Shown: positions 50,501-60,593 of the stretch, one piece after another
Layout of the letters: each line of letters opens with the position of its first letter
Numbering within the stretch: the stretch's first letter is position 1
Source: Plecoglossus altivelis
Lineage: Eukaryota > Chordata > Actinopteri > Osmeriformes > Plecoglossidae
Direction of reading: 5' to 3'
DNA length: 64,000 nucleotides
NCBI GenBank assembly: GCA_036571765.1
Contig: BROE01000016.1
Span: 12,779,838 to 12,843,837 of the forward strand
The notes under the pieces: model-generated
Seen by the model: only the letters and a program-made list of their open reading frames with translations
Databases searched by the model: none
What the model was told of the DNA's origin: nothing
Translations under genes and position numbers: made by a program

Positions 50501-51914
50501 ATTTATTATTTACTTATTTATTCTTACTATATAGATTATCCTATCAATGAATGTTCATCTCATTCATTCCAATTGGTCTCCCATGTTTCCACCAGGGACC
50601 AATAAGGACGAGGCAGGCTCTCCTGATGTCTTAGACGGCACCTCTTCTAAACCAAAGCAACTGAAGTTCCCCAACCAGGTGTACATCGATCTACCTCGGT
50701 GGAAGGATGAGCAGGCACAGCAGGGCCCTGGAGGAGAGGCGGGGGGAGGGGACAGCCTGGACGACCCCTCCACCACCTCCGCCTCCTCCACCAGCACCAC
50801 ACCCCAGCACACACCCACCAACAGCCTCAAGAGGGCGCTGGCCCGCCGACGGACAGACACCGTGCTCTACAGCTGCGGTTCTTTGCTGGCCTCCGTGGCT
50901 CTCGGCTTCGACCTCCGGGAGTCGCTCAGGGCCCCGCCCCCCGCCGAGGAGGCGGAGCTCCGGGAGGAGAAGGAGAAGAAGAAAAAAGAGGGTCTGTTCC
51001 AGCGGGCCACGCGTTTCCGCCGCAGCACCTCCCCGCCCCCTGGTCGGGCCCGGAAGGAGGAGGCGGGGCTGTCGCCGTCAAGCAACACCCCCGGACCCGT
51101 CAACCTCCTATCCATGTCCTCCATCTTGGAATGCAACTCCACCAAGTGTCTGCTGCAGTCAGAGCTGATGGAGGGGGGGGAGAGGAGGCCCTCCGTCAGT
51201 CTGCCAGACCACCCCAGCCCCCTGTCCCCTCCAGAGAGCCAGAGCTCTGGGACTGCAACCAGGCCCCAGCCTGGAGCCCCAGAGCCCCAGGCACAGCCTC
51301 CAGCACCAGTCTCCAGCCTCTCAACAGCCTCCCGTCTGAGGAGGAAGAAGTCTGTTGGCAGCCAGAACAGTAAGTCTCTCTTTGATGTGTCTGTTTCATG
51401 AAGCAGCAGTCCAACCTAGCTGTCACAACTGCAGAGAGAAAAGGTAAATAAGAAATGAAATAAAGTGTGTCTGCTCTTCCCATCTCTCACACTGTCTGTT
51501 TCTATCCTGGGCTCTCTTTCCCTAGCTAATGGTACATCCAGCTCCCACCCCTCCACCCCAGCCCCTCCAGCCGCAGCCCCCCACAAGAAGAAGCAGGAGA
51601 AGGACAGTCCAGCAGAGAAGCATGTGAAAGGGGAGCCAGCGCCCCGGCCCAGGCCCCTGTCACTGCGCGGGAAGCCCCACTCCTGGGGCCTGCTCAGGGG
51701 CCGCAACAAGAGCTACTCTCTGGGACACTACTCCGGGGAGAAGAGCGCGCGCAGCCTCAACATAGTGCTGTCCTCTGAGGGGGGTGTGGGCTGCTCCCTG
51801 CTGGATGTGGACACAGAGGGGCAGAAGCGAGACTGCACTGTCCCCCTCTGTCGCATCCAGAGCTCGCCTGGGCGTACCTCTGTGTTTGAACTGGAGAAGG
51901 AGTTCCTGTCTTAG
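40200..51914 (+). CDS. map3k21: Mixed-lineage kinase 4 (MAP3K21)
   Basis: A dual-specificity-type MAP kinase kinase kinase of the mixed-lineage family. MLKs generally activate JNK and p38 through MKK4/7, and mammalian MLK4 has also been described as a negative modulator of MLK3/JNK signalling. Coding exons are 40200-40980, 45796-45976, 46083-46231, 46450-46625, 48290-48530, 48728-48850, 50047-50197, 50338-50432, 50596-51369 and 51526-51914. All phases close and give 1,019 residues; human MLK4 beta is 1,036. Domains: SH3 about 43-100, kinase about 131-400 (G-loop GVGGFGKV, Lys158, HRD Asp255, DFG 281-283), leucine zippers about 405-475, CRIB about 504-518. The C-terminus CTVPLCRIQSS...ELEKEFLS and the block RTWGRSTNYQQEEFEDVKKG match MLK4 rather than MLK1-3. 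The start is the first ATG in the SH3 frame. The upstream neighbour pcnx2 supports the assignment. Confidence 0.93.
40981..45795. other. map3k21: map3k21 intron 1
   Basis: A 4.8 kb intron inside the kinase catalytic loop. I see no nested gene, exon or long repeat. The open frames within it have no recognisable protein features. Confidence 0.65.
45796..46625 (+). other. map3k21: map3k21 exons 2-4, kinase C-lobe
   Basis: Exon 2 (45796-45976) carries [20 protein letters not shown] and WMAPEVIK, the magnesium-binding and activation segments. Exon 3 (46083-46231) carries [20 protein letters not shown]. Exon 4 (46450-46625) completes the C-lobe (RPSFACILEQL) and enters the zipper region (DSFHSMQEDW, EMFDELRTKEK). 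The catalytic residues are intact, so an active kinase is expected. Confidence 0.93.
46626..48289. other. map3k21: map3k21 intron 4 with a large CTGT/CTGC satellite
   Basis: The first 800 bp hold nothing recognisable. From about 47428 to 48255 the intron is a near-continuous satellite, entered separately. It ends only about 35 bp before exon 5. Confidence 0.7.
47428..48255. repeat. CTGC/CTGT array grading into a pyrimidine-rich satellite
   Basis: It starts with about 14 CCTG-type tetranucleotides, then CTGT repeats. It then becomes a longer-period array in which CACCTGTCTGTAGT recurs every 20-40 bp, including several nearly identical copies around TTCCAGTCTCACCTGTCTGT between about 48065 and 48250. 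Long cysteine/leucine/proline open frames cross it and are artefacts. Confidence 0.85.
48290..48850 (+). other. map3k21: map3k21 exons 5-6, leucine zipper, basic stretch and CRIB
   Basis: Exon 5 (48290-48530) encodes the coiled coil (EEELTRAALQQKSQEELLKR), where MLKs dimerise, and the basic VKKRKGKFKRSRLKLKDG. The CRIB-like motif ISLPSDFQHKITVQ, which binds Cdc42/Rac in this family, is split between exon 5 and exon 6 (48728-48850) at the Asp codon. Confidence 0.92.
49026..49130 (+). other. map3k21: Candidate in-frame cassette exon of map3k21 (GC donor)
   Basis: Between exons 6 and 7 lies a 105-bp open stretch after a good acceptor (TTTCTCCCTCCAG). It ends at ACAG followed by GCAAGC, the consensus of GC-AG introns. 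It enters and leaves in phase 1, the same phase as the flanking exons. Inclusion would insert 35 residues (containing YVYHQDVDLTSEL) without a stop or frameshift. I do not recall this insert in other MLKs. A chance open stretch is possible; no GT donor fits the phase. Confidence 0.35.
49139..49216. repeat. (GT/GC)n microsatellite
   Basis: An interrupted GT run with GC steps, starting 8 bp after the candidate cassette exon of map3k21. Confidence 0.9.
50047..51914 (+). other. map3k21: map3k21 exons 7-10, C-terminal regulatory tail
   Basis: Exons are 50047-50197, 50338-50432, 50596-51369 and 51526-51914. The tail is rich in Pro, Ser and Lys, as in all MLKs, and holds many Ser-Pro and Thr-Pro sites open to proline-directed kinases. 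Conserved MLK4 islands are KKKGRTWGPSS, VRPLSDGNNPWST, PTNSLKRALARRR, VALGFDLRE and KEGLFQRATRFRRSTSPPP. The terminal block ends LEKEFLS. Confidence 0.9.
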
Positions 51915-52900
51915 CTACGTATCTGAGGCCCACCAAGCTGCCTTTTAACCCCGCCCCCCCCCCCCCCCCAAGCTGAGTAAAAACACAGTTTACCAAGCAG
52001 CTAGGACGCAGACACAAGAATACTAATGGAGAACACACACCACTGTAATCCTGTGTGCTAGCACACTGCTTCATGTCCCAGTCTGTCCTCATGCCGGAGT
52101 TGTACAACTCCACTATAGTTCCACCGTTCTACAATGATTGACAGACTGGTAACTTTCCAGAGTTGAGCAGAAACTCACCAGCCGTACTAGACCAGTCTTG
52201 CCTGCCTGCCTCGATGCCTCCCTCCCTGCCTGCCTGCCTGCCTGCCTACCTACCTTCTTCTCTCCCTTCTTTCTTCTCTCCTCCCTCCTTCCTTCCCTAT
52301 CTCCTCCCTGCCTGCCTGCATCCCTCCTTATCTCCCTCCTCCATCCATCCATCCTTCCCTCCCTCCCCCCTTCCTGCACACAGATTACTGCCGGCTGCTA
52401 CAGGATCTCTGTCATGCATTCACCTTTTATTTATATCTGTAGATGTCAATAGGTAATTTAATATGAAGACTGTACCCTAGCATCGGGTTTGTCATAAAAT
52501 GAAGGAATACGTTCCATTGTTTTGTTGGAGAATTGTCAAGACGTTGTGATGTCTACTCACACTGGTGTAGATCAAGGACAACTTCGGACAAAAAAAAAAA
52601 GAAGAGAATTTGAACAAATTTTGCCTGTAAATATTTGTTGTCCATTTTGATTTTCTGTTGGTGATTATTTTGTCTAGCATTTTATGATCTGATTGTTTTT
52701 ACTTGACCAATGCAACAGTGTTCAGAATCAGTCAGGTCAGAAAGGGCATATCTATTTCCTGGGTACAGTTTTTGGACCAGACTCTTTACTGAATCACAGT
52801 GTTCGGCTGTAGTGGCATTTGGTGACTGGGTCATTGAACACTGGAACCAACTAATCCTGAACATCCAGTCAGAGCGTCTTATCACTATTGAACTGTAACA

Positions 52901-53138
52901 CCGTTAAACCACTGGATGATTACTAGTTACTCATCCGTTAAACCACCGGATGAGTACTTGTTACTCATCCGTTAAACCACTGGATGATTACTAGTTACTC
53001 ATCCGTTAAACCACTGGATGATTACTAGTTACTCATCTGTTAAACCACTGGGTGAGTACTAGTTACTCATCTGTTAAACCACTGGGTGAGTACTAGTTAC
53101 TCATCCATTTAACCACTGGGTGAGTACTAGTTACTAGT
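52901..53138. repeat. 34-bp tandem repeat, 7 copies, in the map3k21 3' UTR
   Basis: Units of exactly 34 bp start with CCGTTAAACCACTGGATGA at 52901 and every 34 bases to 53105, with a few substitutions (CATCTG for CATCCG, GGGTGAG for GGATGAT). Each contains TACTAGTTACTCAT. Confidence 0.93.
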
Positions 53139-55290
53139 GCTAGTCAGACCATTCCACTGAAGGATGCAATACCACTGTTTTACAAGGTTTTTAGCTGCTA
53201 TTGGCTAGTTTTAATTACACCCAGTTTGACTATAGATTTATAGGTTCTTTCAACTTTGTTTAATCATTATAAAGTCTGAAAGAACAAAGACTCAAGTCCA
53301 ATATCAATTTGATGTTGCCATTGTGGATGCAAAGATTATTTACAACAGCATTGCTAAAATAGTGATGATAATCTTTGATGCCTAATAAAGCAGAGAAAAG
53401 TGTATGTTGTTCAAATGAAAAGCTGTCCACTCTGAGAAGCATATCCCCTGGTCCAGCGAAACCCTGTGTGACACAAACGTTCAGTGGTCACAATGTCACT
53501 TCAGTCGTGTTCAGCCGGTAGTTATTGCATGTGCAGCAGTACAATGGTACCAGAGCAGAGTACCATTTAGTTCCTTTAATTAGAGTGGAGCCTCTGACTT
53601 TTCCGCTGTAACAATGCAGCTATGACCTCAAACCAGGGGACAGATTGGAATGTAGTTTCCTGGTTTCCCTCCCAGTTGGCAGAAGATTCTTTCCATTCAG
53701 GGTGGATTTCTATTCATCTGCGCTCACGTACATTTATTTAAGGGGAAAGTAGCTTTTCATATGAAAACCCCTCCTGCCTAAATCCGTTTATTTTGTGTTG
53801 TTTACAAAAAAAAGAGGATTGTTTACAAATAACGATAAACGTTTGACTTGTCTTGGATGCGGCTTCTTTGGCACTGCTGAAATCAGCACGTTGTGTTTGG
53901 AAGCAAACTGCGTACTCCTGCTGGCCAACCTCAGTTGTGTTCATTTGACTAACTACCGTTGCAATGTCCAATCCACTGCCTTTGACATCCCATTTTAAGC
54001 CTCGCCCATAACCTGACCGCCACGGGCCCATGTTCTTATCCTTCGACGGTCACTATGGGGCAAACACACCTTATCAAGTATAAACTTATTGGAAGATGGA
54101 CATGAGATTCCTATGTTTATGTATTATACAGTTTGACAGTATTGACCAAATAAGATGGTTCTTTTTGATGTTCATCCTCCCAATCACCAGCTCTTTGATA
54201 ATGTGTCTGTCTGAATCAGGTGTAGCATTAGTGCCTAATGATCAAATGCTCAGATGTACGGTTTGATTCTGATGGGGAACAACTTTGAATAGTGAAACGG
54301 TACTTTGAGTTCGTATTTTGACGCTTTCAGATGTTGTTCGTGAGTATTGGAGGTGTGGTTGAACCAGTCTGATCAGATGCAGTACTCTTTCTAGTTTCAG
54401 AATAAACCATTGTGTTGGTGTGCGTCAGTGCCTAAAGTCGTTTCCTCCTTGGCTCGGACATAAACTGTATGACCCCAAACCTACAGTAAGAATCAAAGGC
54501 ATGGATGCTTTTCAGCTTCCTTCATCACTATGCTGTAAACCAGGAACAGACGCGCGTACTCGTTCACTTTTGAAAACTCCACACATTCCTACTGTGGTGA
54601 ACATTCTGGAACGTTCCGTTGTGTTGAACAGACCCCCAGTTGTTTCTCCAAAGCTCCAGCTCTGTACACACCCTAAGAGGCTGGCTTCCACACTGTGTTG
54701 TTAACCAACTGTTTGGTTTGTGAAATGATATACTAGTCAAATTGACGAAAATGTATTTTATATAAAAACAAGCTGATTTGTTACATAGTACCCGTGTATA
54801 TATTATGTATTTGTTGTAGTGTCTCATTTTAGTTTCTTTTTTTTTTCCTTTTTTTTTCTCTGTTAAATGAATCTTCGGCCATTTTTGCTTTTGACTAAGT
54901 TGATTTGAATGATTTTGTATATGTTATTGTTGATTCTTCATGTATCATACACCTTCTTTGTGAGCAGGACTCCTAATGATCCCAGTCCCATAGGTGACCC
55001 TCTGTTACAACTCAAACCAAGCCCAAACTGACGATTACTGGGTCATCAATGCTGAGAGGACGTCTTGGGATTCTAGATATTGAAATGTGAAATCCAGAAC
55101 TATGAAGTGTCTTAGTCCTTCTAGCCTGGTGGTTCAGCCCATAGTGTTGGTGTTGAAGATGATGGTACAGTGTAGATGACACCCGTAGACTAGGATGAAG
55201 GAGACTGTTATTAATGACTCGCACATGTATGACTGTCAGACCTGTCATCTGAGAGGTCTTCTAGAACTGTCCCTTGTTTAAATCAACCAC

Positions 55291-55296
55291 AATAAA
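55291..55296 (+). terminator. map3k21: Candidate poly(A) signal of map3k21
   Basis: AATAAA on the plus strand, followed by a T-rich stretch. It lies about 80 bp from the candidate minus-strand poly(A) signal of il22ra2. Confidence 0.45.
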
Positions 55297-55373
55297 GATC
55301 TCTTCAAGGATATTTTTGACAAAGAAAAAAACGTGTGTATTTTGTTTTTACTTAAAACAATATATAGTTATAA

Positions 55374-55379
55374 TTTATT
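55374..55379 (-). terminator. il22ra2: Candidate poly(A) signal of il22ra2
   Basis: TTTATT on the plus strand reads AATAAA on the minus strand. It lies downstream of the il22ra2 stop and of its possible 3' UTR exon, and is the best candidate I see before the end of map3k21. Confidence 0.35.
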
Positions 55380-56568
55380 ATATTGACAGATGGGTGGTAT
55401 ACTGTATGTCACTCTATGTACTAAAGCAGGTGTGGACTGGCACAATGTTGTGGGTTTTATCTTACCAATGATTGTACTGTGAAAGGCCACTCGTAAGTGT
55501 AACATCACTCCATAAAGGAGAAGCGCAAAACAAAATGGAAATAATACATTGACAATCTCTTGGCTGTAAGGTACGATCTACCTGCGAGTACGGAAAGAGG
55601 ACTTTACACACTTCATACAATATTCTTGGCAGGTGAGTGCCGCTCTACAGGAACAAACTTATGCCATGATAGCCTGTGACTAGCTGAACATTGACACCAA
55701 CACTGTAGACATTTGAATAGGTACTTCTAGTGAACGGACGCGAAGGTATTAATCTGGGAAGGGACTGAGGTAACAAGGGATGAATAAACATTTGTACAAA
55801 TCCTCCCAGATGACTGCCTATAGACATGAGAATATCAGATGGCTTTTCCCTGTTTGAGAACCAGAGCTTCTTCCGACCCTGGAGAGAAAAATGAAAGAGA
55901 GGTGTTGGTGGGGAAGGAGGAGTACAAAGAAGAGAAAAAAAACATTTGAATGGCCCACAGCCAGATACTGATATCTGGGTGACTGTCCAGATGTCACTGA
56001 TCTATAAATACCCCTACAAGGGAGTAAGTGAGTTAGGGAGTAGTCAAAGCAAATGACGGTCCCAAAGGCACAAGTCCTCTATCCGGATCCTTCCCTGAAG
56101 AGATAAAGTATCTCTGTCGTCCTATAATAACAGTTCATACTTCTCCCCTCATACTTTAATCTTTTGTCAAGGCAGGCTTTGCTAACTTCCACTGGGGAAT
56201 CCAGTGACTGCCCAACCAGTCCTCACACAGGTACTGAACCACTTCTGTCTCTATCTTCCTCACAGACACATGCCTCTGAGCTGTTTCAGTTTTGTATTCC
56301 TATCTTGGGTGATACTTAGCTCTCAGGTATTACGTTATGTAAGGTTTACCTGCTAATAGGTGAAGTACTGTGTGCTTATGTACATACCACTATAAGTGAG
56401 CGCTGTATAGATAAATGCTTGGTTTTTCTGTTTGTAGAACTGTTACTGAAAATGACACCCCAGTGCCCAGTGTGAACAGTACCTGTGTGATTCTGTAAGG
56501 ATCCATGTAAATACATGTGTATGTGTGTGTGTGTGTGTGTACATACCTAGAGGAGTGGCCTCCCATGG
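55380..56568 (-). other. il22ra2: il22ra2 3' UTR, possibly with an intron
   Basis: No further coding sequence is seen after the stop at 56569. On the minus strand a consensus donor (CTAG then GTATGT, intron starting at 56546) lies 22 bases past the stop. A strong acceptor (TTTTTCTCTCCAG, exon starting at 55878) lies 670 bp further on. A 3' UTR intron is therefore plausible. A short GT run near 56521-56540 is the only repeat. Confidence 0.4.
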
Positions 56569-58490
56569 TCAGTGTGTGGACACACAGTGGGCTTTGCCCC
56601 GGGGGCTCCTGTGTCTCAGTAGAGGCTGGAGGCTCTGGGCTTGGAAGCAGTACCTGGTCTTGGGGCTCAGGTTTTGGATCACCAGCTGCTTGGCACATCC
56701 TTCTACCTCAAAAATCTCCTACTCAGAGACAAGACAGGACATCTGGGTCAGTACATTCGAACTTTCTCATTACAACAAGGGCCGTCGGTTTCAGAGACAT
56801 GAAGTGTATTAACTAAATAGATGCAGTGTTTACAGAATGTTACCTCCTGTCCATTTGGGGGTAGAAGGTAGACGTTGTAGGTCAGTCTCTGAAGCTTCGC
56901 CATGCTTATCCTCTTTCCATTGGCTCTTCTAAGCGGGGAGCGGGGAGGGCGGAGTCGGACCACAATGCTTTGCTCCTTCACGCTCAGTCTCAAGATGGGT
57001 GAGCTGACAGATGCTGCAGGAGTGCGACACACAAGAACACATCTAAGATGAACCAGTAAAGCAACACTCCATGTCAGGAGAAACATGTGAGGTACAACCT
57101 TGGCATATTTGTGCTGGTTTCTAGAATCAGGGAATAGGCCTATGAATCTGAGCTGATCTGCTTTGACACCAGTGTGATACAATCTAAAGTCTAGTCTTGG
57201 CTGATATGAAATATTAAAGTTGATGATTATGCATTTGCACATCGTGATAAAATGTGGTCTGTAAAGACCTGATAAGTGATTATTTTTGGATTATTATGTT
57301 TTAGATCATAACAGTCTTGAATATTCTTGTGAATGCTGAACCAACTCCTTTCCTGTCAGGGATTCTTTGAGGACATGTTATTTAGGGAGATGATAATGAA
57401 TCTAGAGCAGTATCCTCATCCCTGCAGAGCGGTCTGACTCACTCTCCCAGCTGGGGTTGAACCTCGGGGAGAGGACCCAGGGTGATTGGCTCCCAGGCTT
57501 GGCGGCGTAAACCCGGGCGTAGTACCACTCTCTGGGTTCAGAGGTCACCTGGCTGAGGTCACAGGTCAGCTTGTTGATGCTCTGGCAGCCATCCATATCA
57601 GTCCACTGCTTCTCCCCATAGCTTGAGCAAAGAGGAGGAGATAAGATAAGCACCTGCACCTTTTCAATGACAATTTACCAAACATCTCCTCAACAGAAAA
57701 ACAAAGGATGTGACAAGGCGAATTCTGTTTACAAGATGAGGAGGCAATGTCATGCCAGGAACTGCACACAGGAACCTACAACCATGTTATTGACAGCAAC
57801 CTAACACATCTTCTACGAAGGTATGTCTGACAAAATCTGAATCTACAGAATCTGTTGCGTCACAGTACCAAACCTCTGGTGAAGATAAACCCTCGTATAA
57901 TCTGTAACGTCCGACTGATTCAGGGATTGACTCATTCTCTCAGTGTTTAACTTACATCTTCCACTGGACGTAGTAGCGCAGGTCACTGCTGGAGCCAGCT
58001 GGTGCATCCCAGTGGAGGACATTTTTGTAGTCCAGAGAGATGAACCTCACTTGCTGAGGAGAGAGAGCTGGAAGATCCTCTGGAGCTAGAGCAAGACCAG
58101 AGGCTCAGCACATTAACAGAATGAACATGTAAACGACAATAATGTGTGTTTCTCTTTGGAGAAATACCCTTTATGCGTGTTTCTCTGTGGAGAAACACAC
58201 ATTAACCTTCAAGAGTCAATCAAGGGGACGCAAAGTATAAATACGATCAGACACCCCCCCCTGAATTACGGACCAATTCAGTTCGGTCAATCAAACCTAC
58301 ACATAATACAGATTTGCAGGCCAAGCTAATGGGGCCAGCCAGCAAGATGATTGCCAGCCAGCCAGTCGGCCATCCAGTCAACAAATGGACAAGCCAGTCA
58401 TTCAGCCAGGATGAAGATTTTACCTGCAGAGCAAGTGCTCAGGTAGATACTGCAGAGGAGCAGGAGATGAAGGAGAAGCAGCAATGTCAT
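56569..58490 (-). CDS. il22ra2: Interleukin-22 receptor subunit alpha-2 (IL-22 binding protein)
   Basis: A secreted class II cytokine receptor that binds IL-22 and keeps it from its membrane receptor. Coding exons are 58424-58490, 57956-58085, 57443-57621, 56844-57013 and 56569-56718. All phases close and give 231 residues, the length of the common human isoform. The start ATG opens a clear signal peptide (MTLLLLLHLLLLC). Two fibronectin-type domains follow at about 26-125 and 126-231. Domain 1 resembles human IL22RA2 in LSPQQVRF, NVLHWDAP, YYVQWK, LTCDLS, YYARVYA and LSPRFNPSWE. Domain 2 has KQLVIQNLSPKTRYCFQAQS. There is no transmembrane segment or cytoplasmic tail, which separates it from other class II receptors. 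It sits next to ifngr1, as in mammals. The teleost name is crfb16. Another soluble class II receptor is the only alternative. Confidence 0.88.
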
Positions 58491-59810
58491 GGTAGCAGCT
58501 TGAGTGACAGGAGCAACTGTGCCACGCAGACCTTCATACCCTTTATAAACACTTTATAGACACAAACCTCAAGTTCCCCTTCCTCATTCCTGCTGTTGCC
58601 ATGAATTGAGCTTCCTGTGATGCAATGACCTTATGAGGCAGAAAGTCATCCATGTCTTCCCTTTAGCTATGGATTTCAGTTGAAACCTGTGGGTGGCAAG
58701 AGTTCAAATAAATGAAAGCATAGAATCTGGATGGGACAGGATGCATTCTAACGCTTCAAAATACACCTGTACAGATGTAAACCACTGGTTCCACCCTTGT
58801 GTGTCTGCCTCAGCATGTGCATGTTTACACAATAGCTGCGGTGTGCTCTTCTGTGGGTATCAGGTATGCCTGGGAGAGAAACTGACATTTAAAAGACTTC
58901 CTTTTCCTTTCATAAACTTCCTGTTTATGATAATGGCTCCATCCGCTGACACAGCATGTTGGAGATGGAGCCACTGTCACTGCTGCAAGCAGAGGAAACG
59001 CCTGAACATCATCATGGTGATGTGCACCTTTGAGCCGTAATCATGTGATTACCTTGAAGTATTCTGTAGATCACTTTGAATAAGGATCTATTCAATTTAG
59101 TAAAATGTGGTGTGGTTTTATAAATATTAAATGACACATATATATATATCAATATTCATTTGTTTCTGTTTAACTTTCAAACTCATTTTTGTTCCAACTT
59201 TACCTGTGTTTTATGCATGTTCAAAAATGCGTCAGAGAAACGTTTGCCTCACGCTGGGTCATGCAGCAGTCTCTACTTGAACGTACAGACAGTAAGTAGC
59301 GTGATGTGATCAGCAAACACTGACCCCTCTTTCCTAATTTGGTGATACTGCATGTGTGTGTTCCTTCCTCTTCAGTAAAACACATGATTCATTCAGTACT
59401 CAGTAATTCCACTTTAATGACATGTACATTTGCTTCTTCTTTCTGTGGTAAACAATTCCATTATTGCAGATTTCAATTCATGATATGTTTTTCAAATTAA
59501 TTGAACTTCGCAAAGAGATATGATAGTAGGTAAAAAATTTCATTATATTTCAAGTATTTACACATTAATGACATACAAGAAAAAGATACACATTGTACTA
59601 GTGTTAGCAAAGCAGTTAAGGATGAACTTTTCAAATCTGATCTAATTTCCAGGTAAGCGTCCTGATATAGAATAAACAAGAACACGGGTGCAAAAGGCTT
59701 GAATTCAAAACATTGAACAAACCCACAATGATTCTCTGGCGTTTCCATTTATACACAAACGGACGGATGACCTACTTTTCAAGTCATCGAGCATGTGCAA
59801 GAGATTTAGA
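58491..59810. other. Interval between ifngr1 and il22ra2
   Basis: About 1.3 kb between the ifngr1 stop and the il22ra2 start, both genes on the minus strand. It must hold the il22ra2 promoter and the ifngr1 3' UTR. No coding exon, repeat array or RNA gene is recognised. Confidence 0.55.
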
Positions 59811-60482
59811 TCACTTGTAGCCCTCTACCATGTCTCCAGTATCCATCTCCACAAGAATATTGTCTCGCCTTTCGTAACCTGAACCAGCATCGTCCCTATT
59901 GTCTAACTGAGCCACCTCTACCTCCTCAAGAAAATCCCCCTGCAGAATGGACTCATCACAGGGTGGCGCCATCACTTCCTCCTCCATCAGCCTGTGGCTC
60001 GGTGGGCAGATGGGGATGGGGAAGTGGGTTTGCTGACCCCAGGAGCCGGGGACAGAGTGTGTAGGGTGGAGGTCGGTGTGTGCAGGGTGGAGGTCTGTGT
60101 GTGCAGGGTGGAGGTCGGAGTAAGCAGGGTGGGGGTTGGAGTCAGCAGGGTGGGGGTCGGTGTGTGCAGGGTGGGGGTATGTGTGTGCAGGGTGGGGGTC
60201 GCTGTGTGCAGGGTGGGGGTCTGTGTGTGCAGGGTGCGGGTCGGAGTCAGCAGGGTGGGGGTCGGAGTCGGCAGGGTGGGGGTCGGAGTCGGCAGGGTGG
60301 GGGTTGGCCGTGGGAGTCGCCGCTAAGAGCAGTTGGCGGCAGCCATCGAGGGGGGAGCCCTCACTCACGGGAGATATGTTGGTTACTTCCACCAACAGCG
60401 GGTAGCTGTTCACTCCTTTTAGCATCTTGGTCTGGTGCAGAAAGACAAGGTACTGAACCACAGAGGCAAGGACAGGAACATT

Positions 60483-60515
<33 letters not shown>

Positions 60516-60562
60516 ACACACACGCTGGCACTCACACACATACACACACGCACGCACGCACG

Positions 60563-60593
<31 letters not shown>

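Larger units (their letters stand above)
51915..55296 (+). other. map3k21: map3k21 3' UTR (probable)
   Basis: About 3.4 kb without coding exons follow the stop codon. It contains a poly-C run (about 51950-51969), a pyrimidine-rich CTGC/CCTC tract (52198-52375) and a 34-bp tandem repeat (52901-53138). The last strong AATAAA is at 55291. The length is inference. Confidence 0.5.

Noticed and set aside
52901..53138. Regular 34-bp repeats resembling a CRISPR array
   Set aside because: The units are directly adjacent with no unique spacers, and the context is a vertebrate 3' UTR. The same holds for the 34-bp repeats at 33405-33605.
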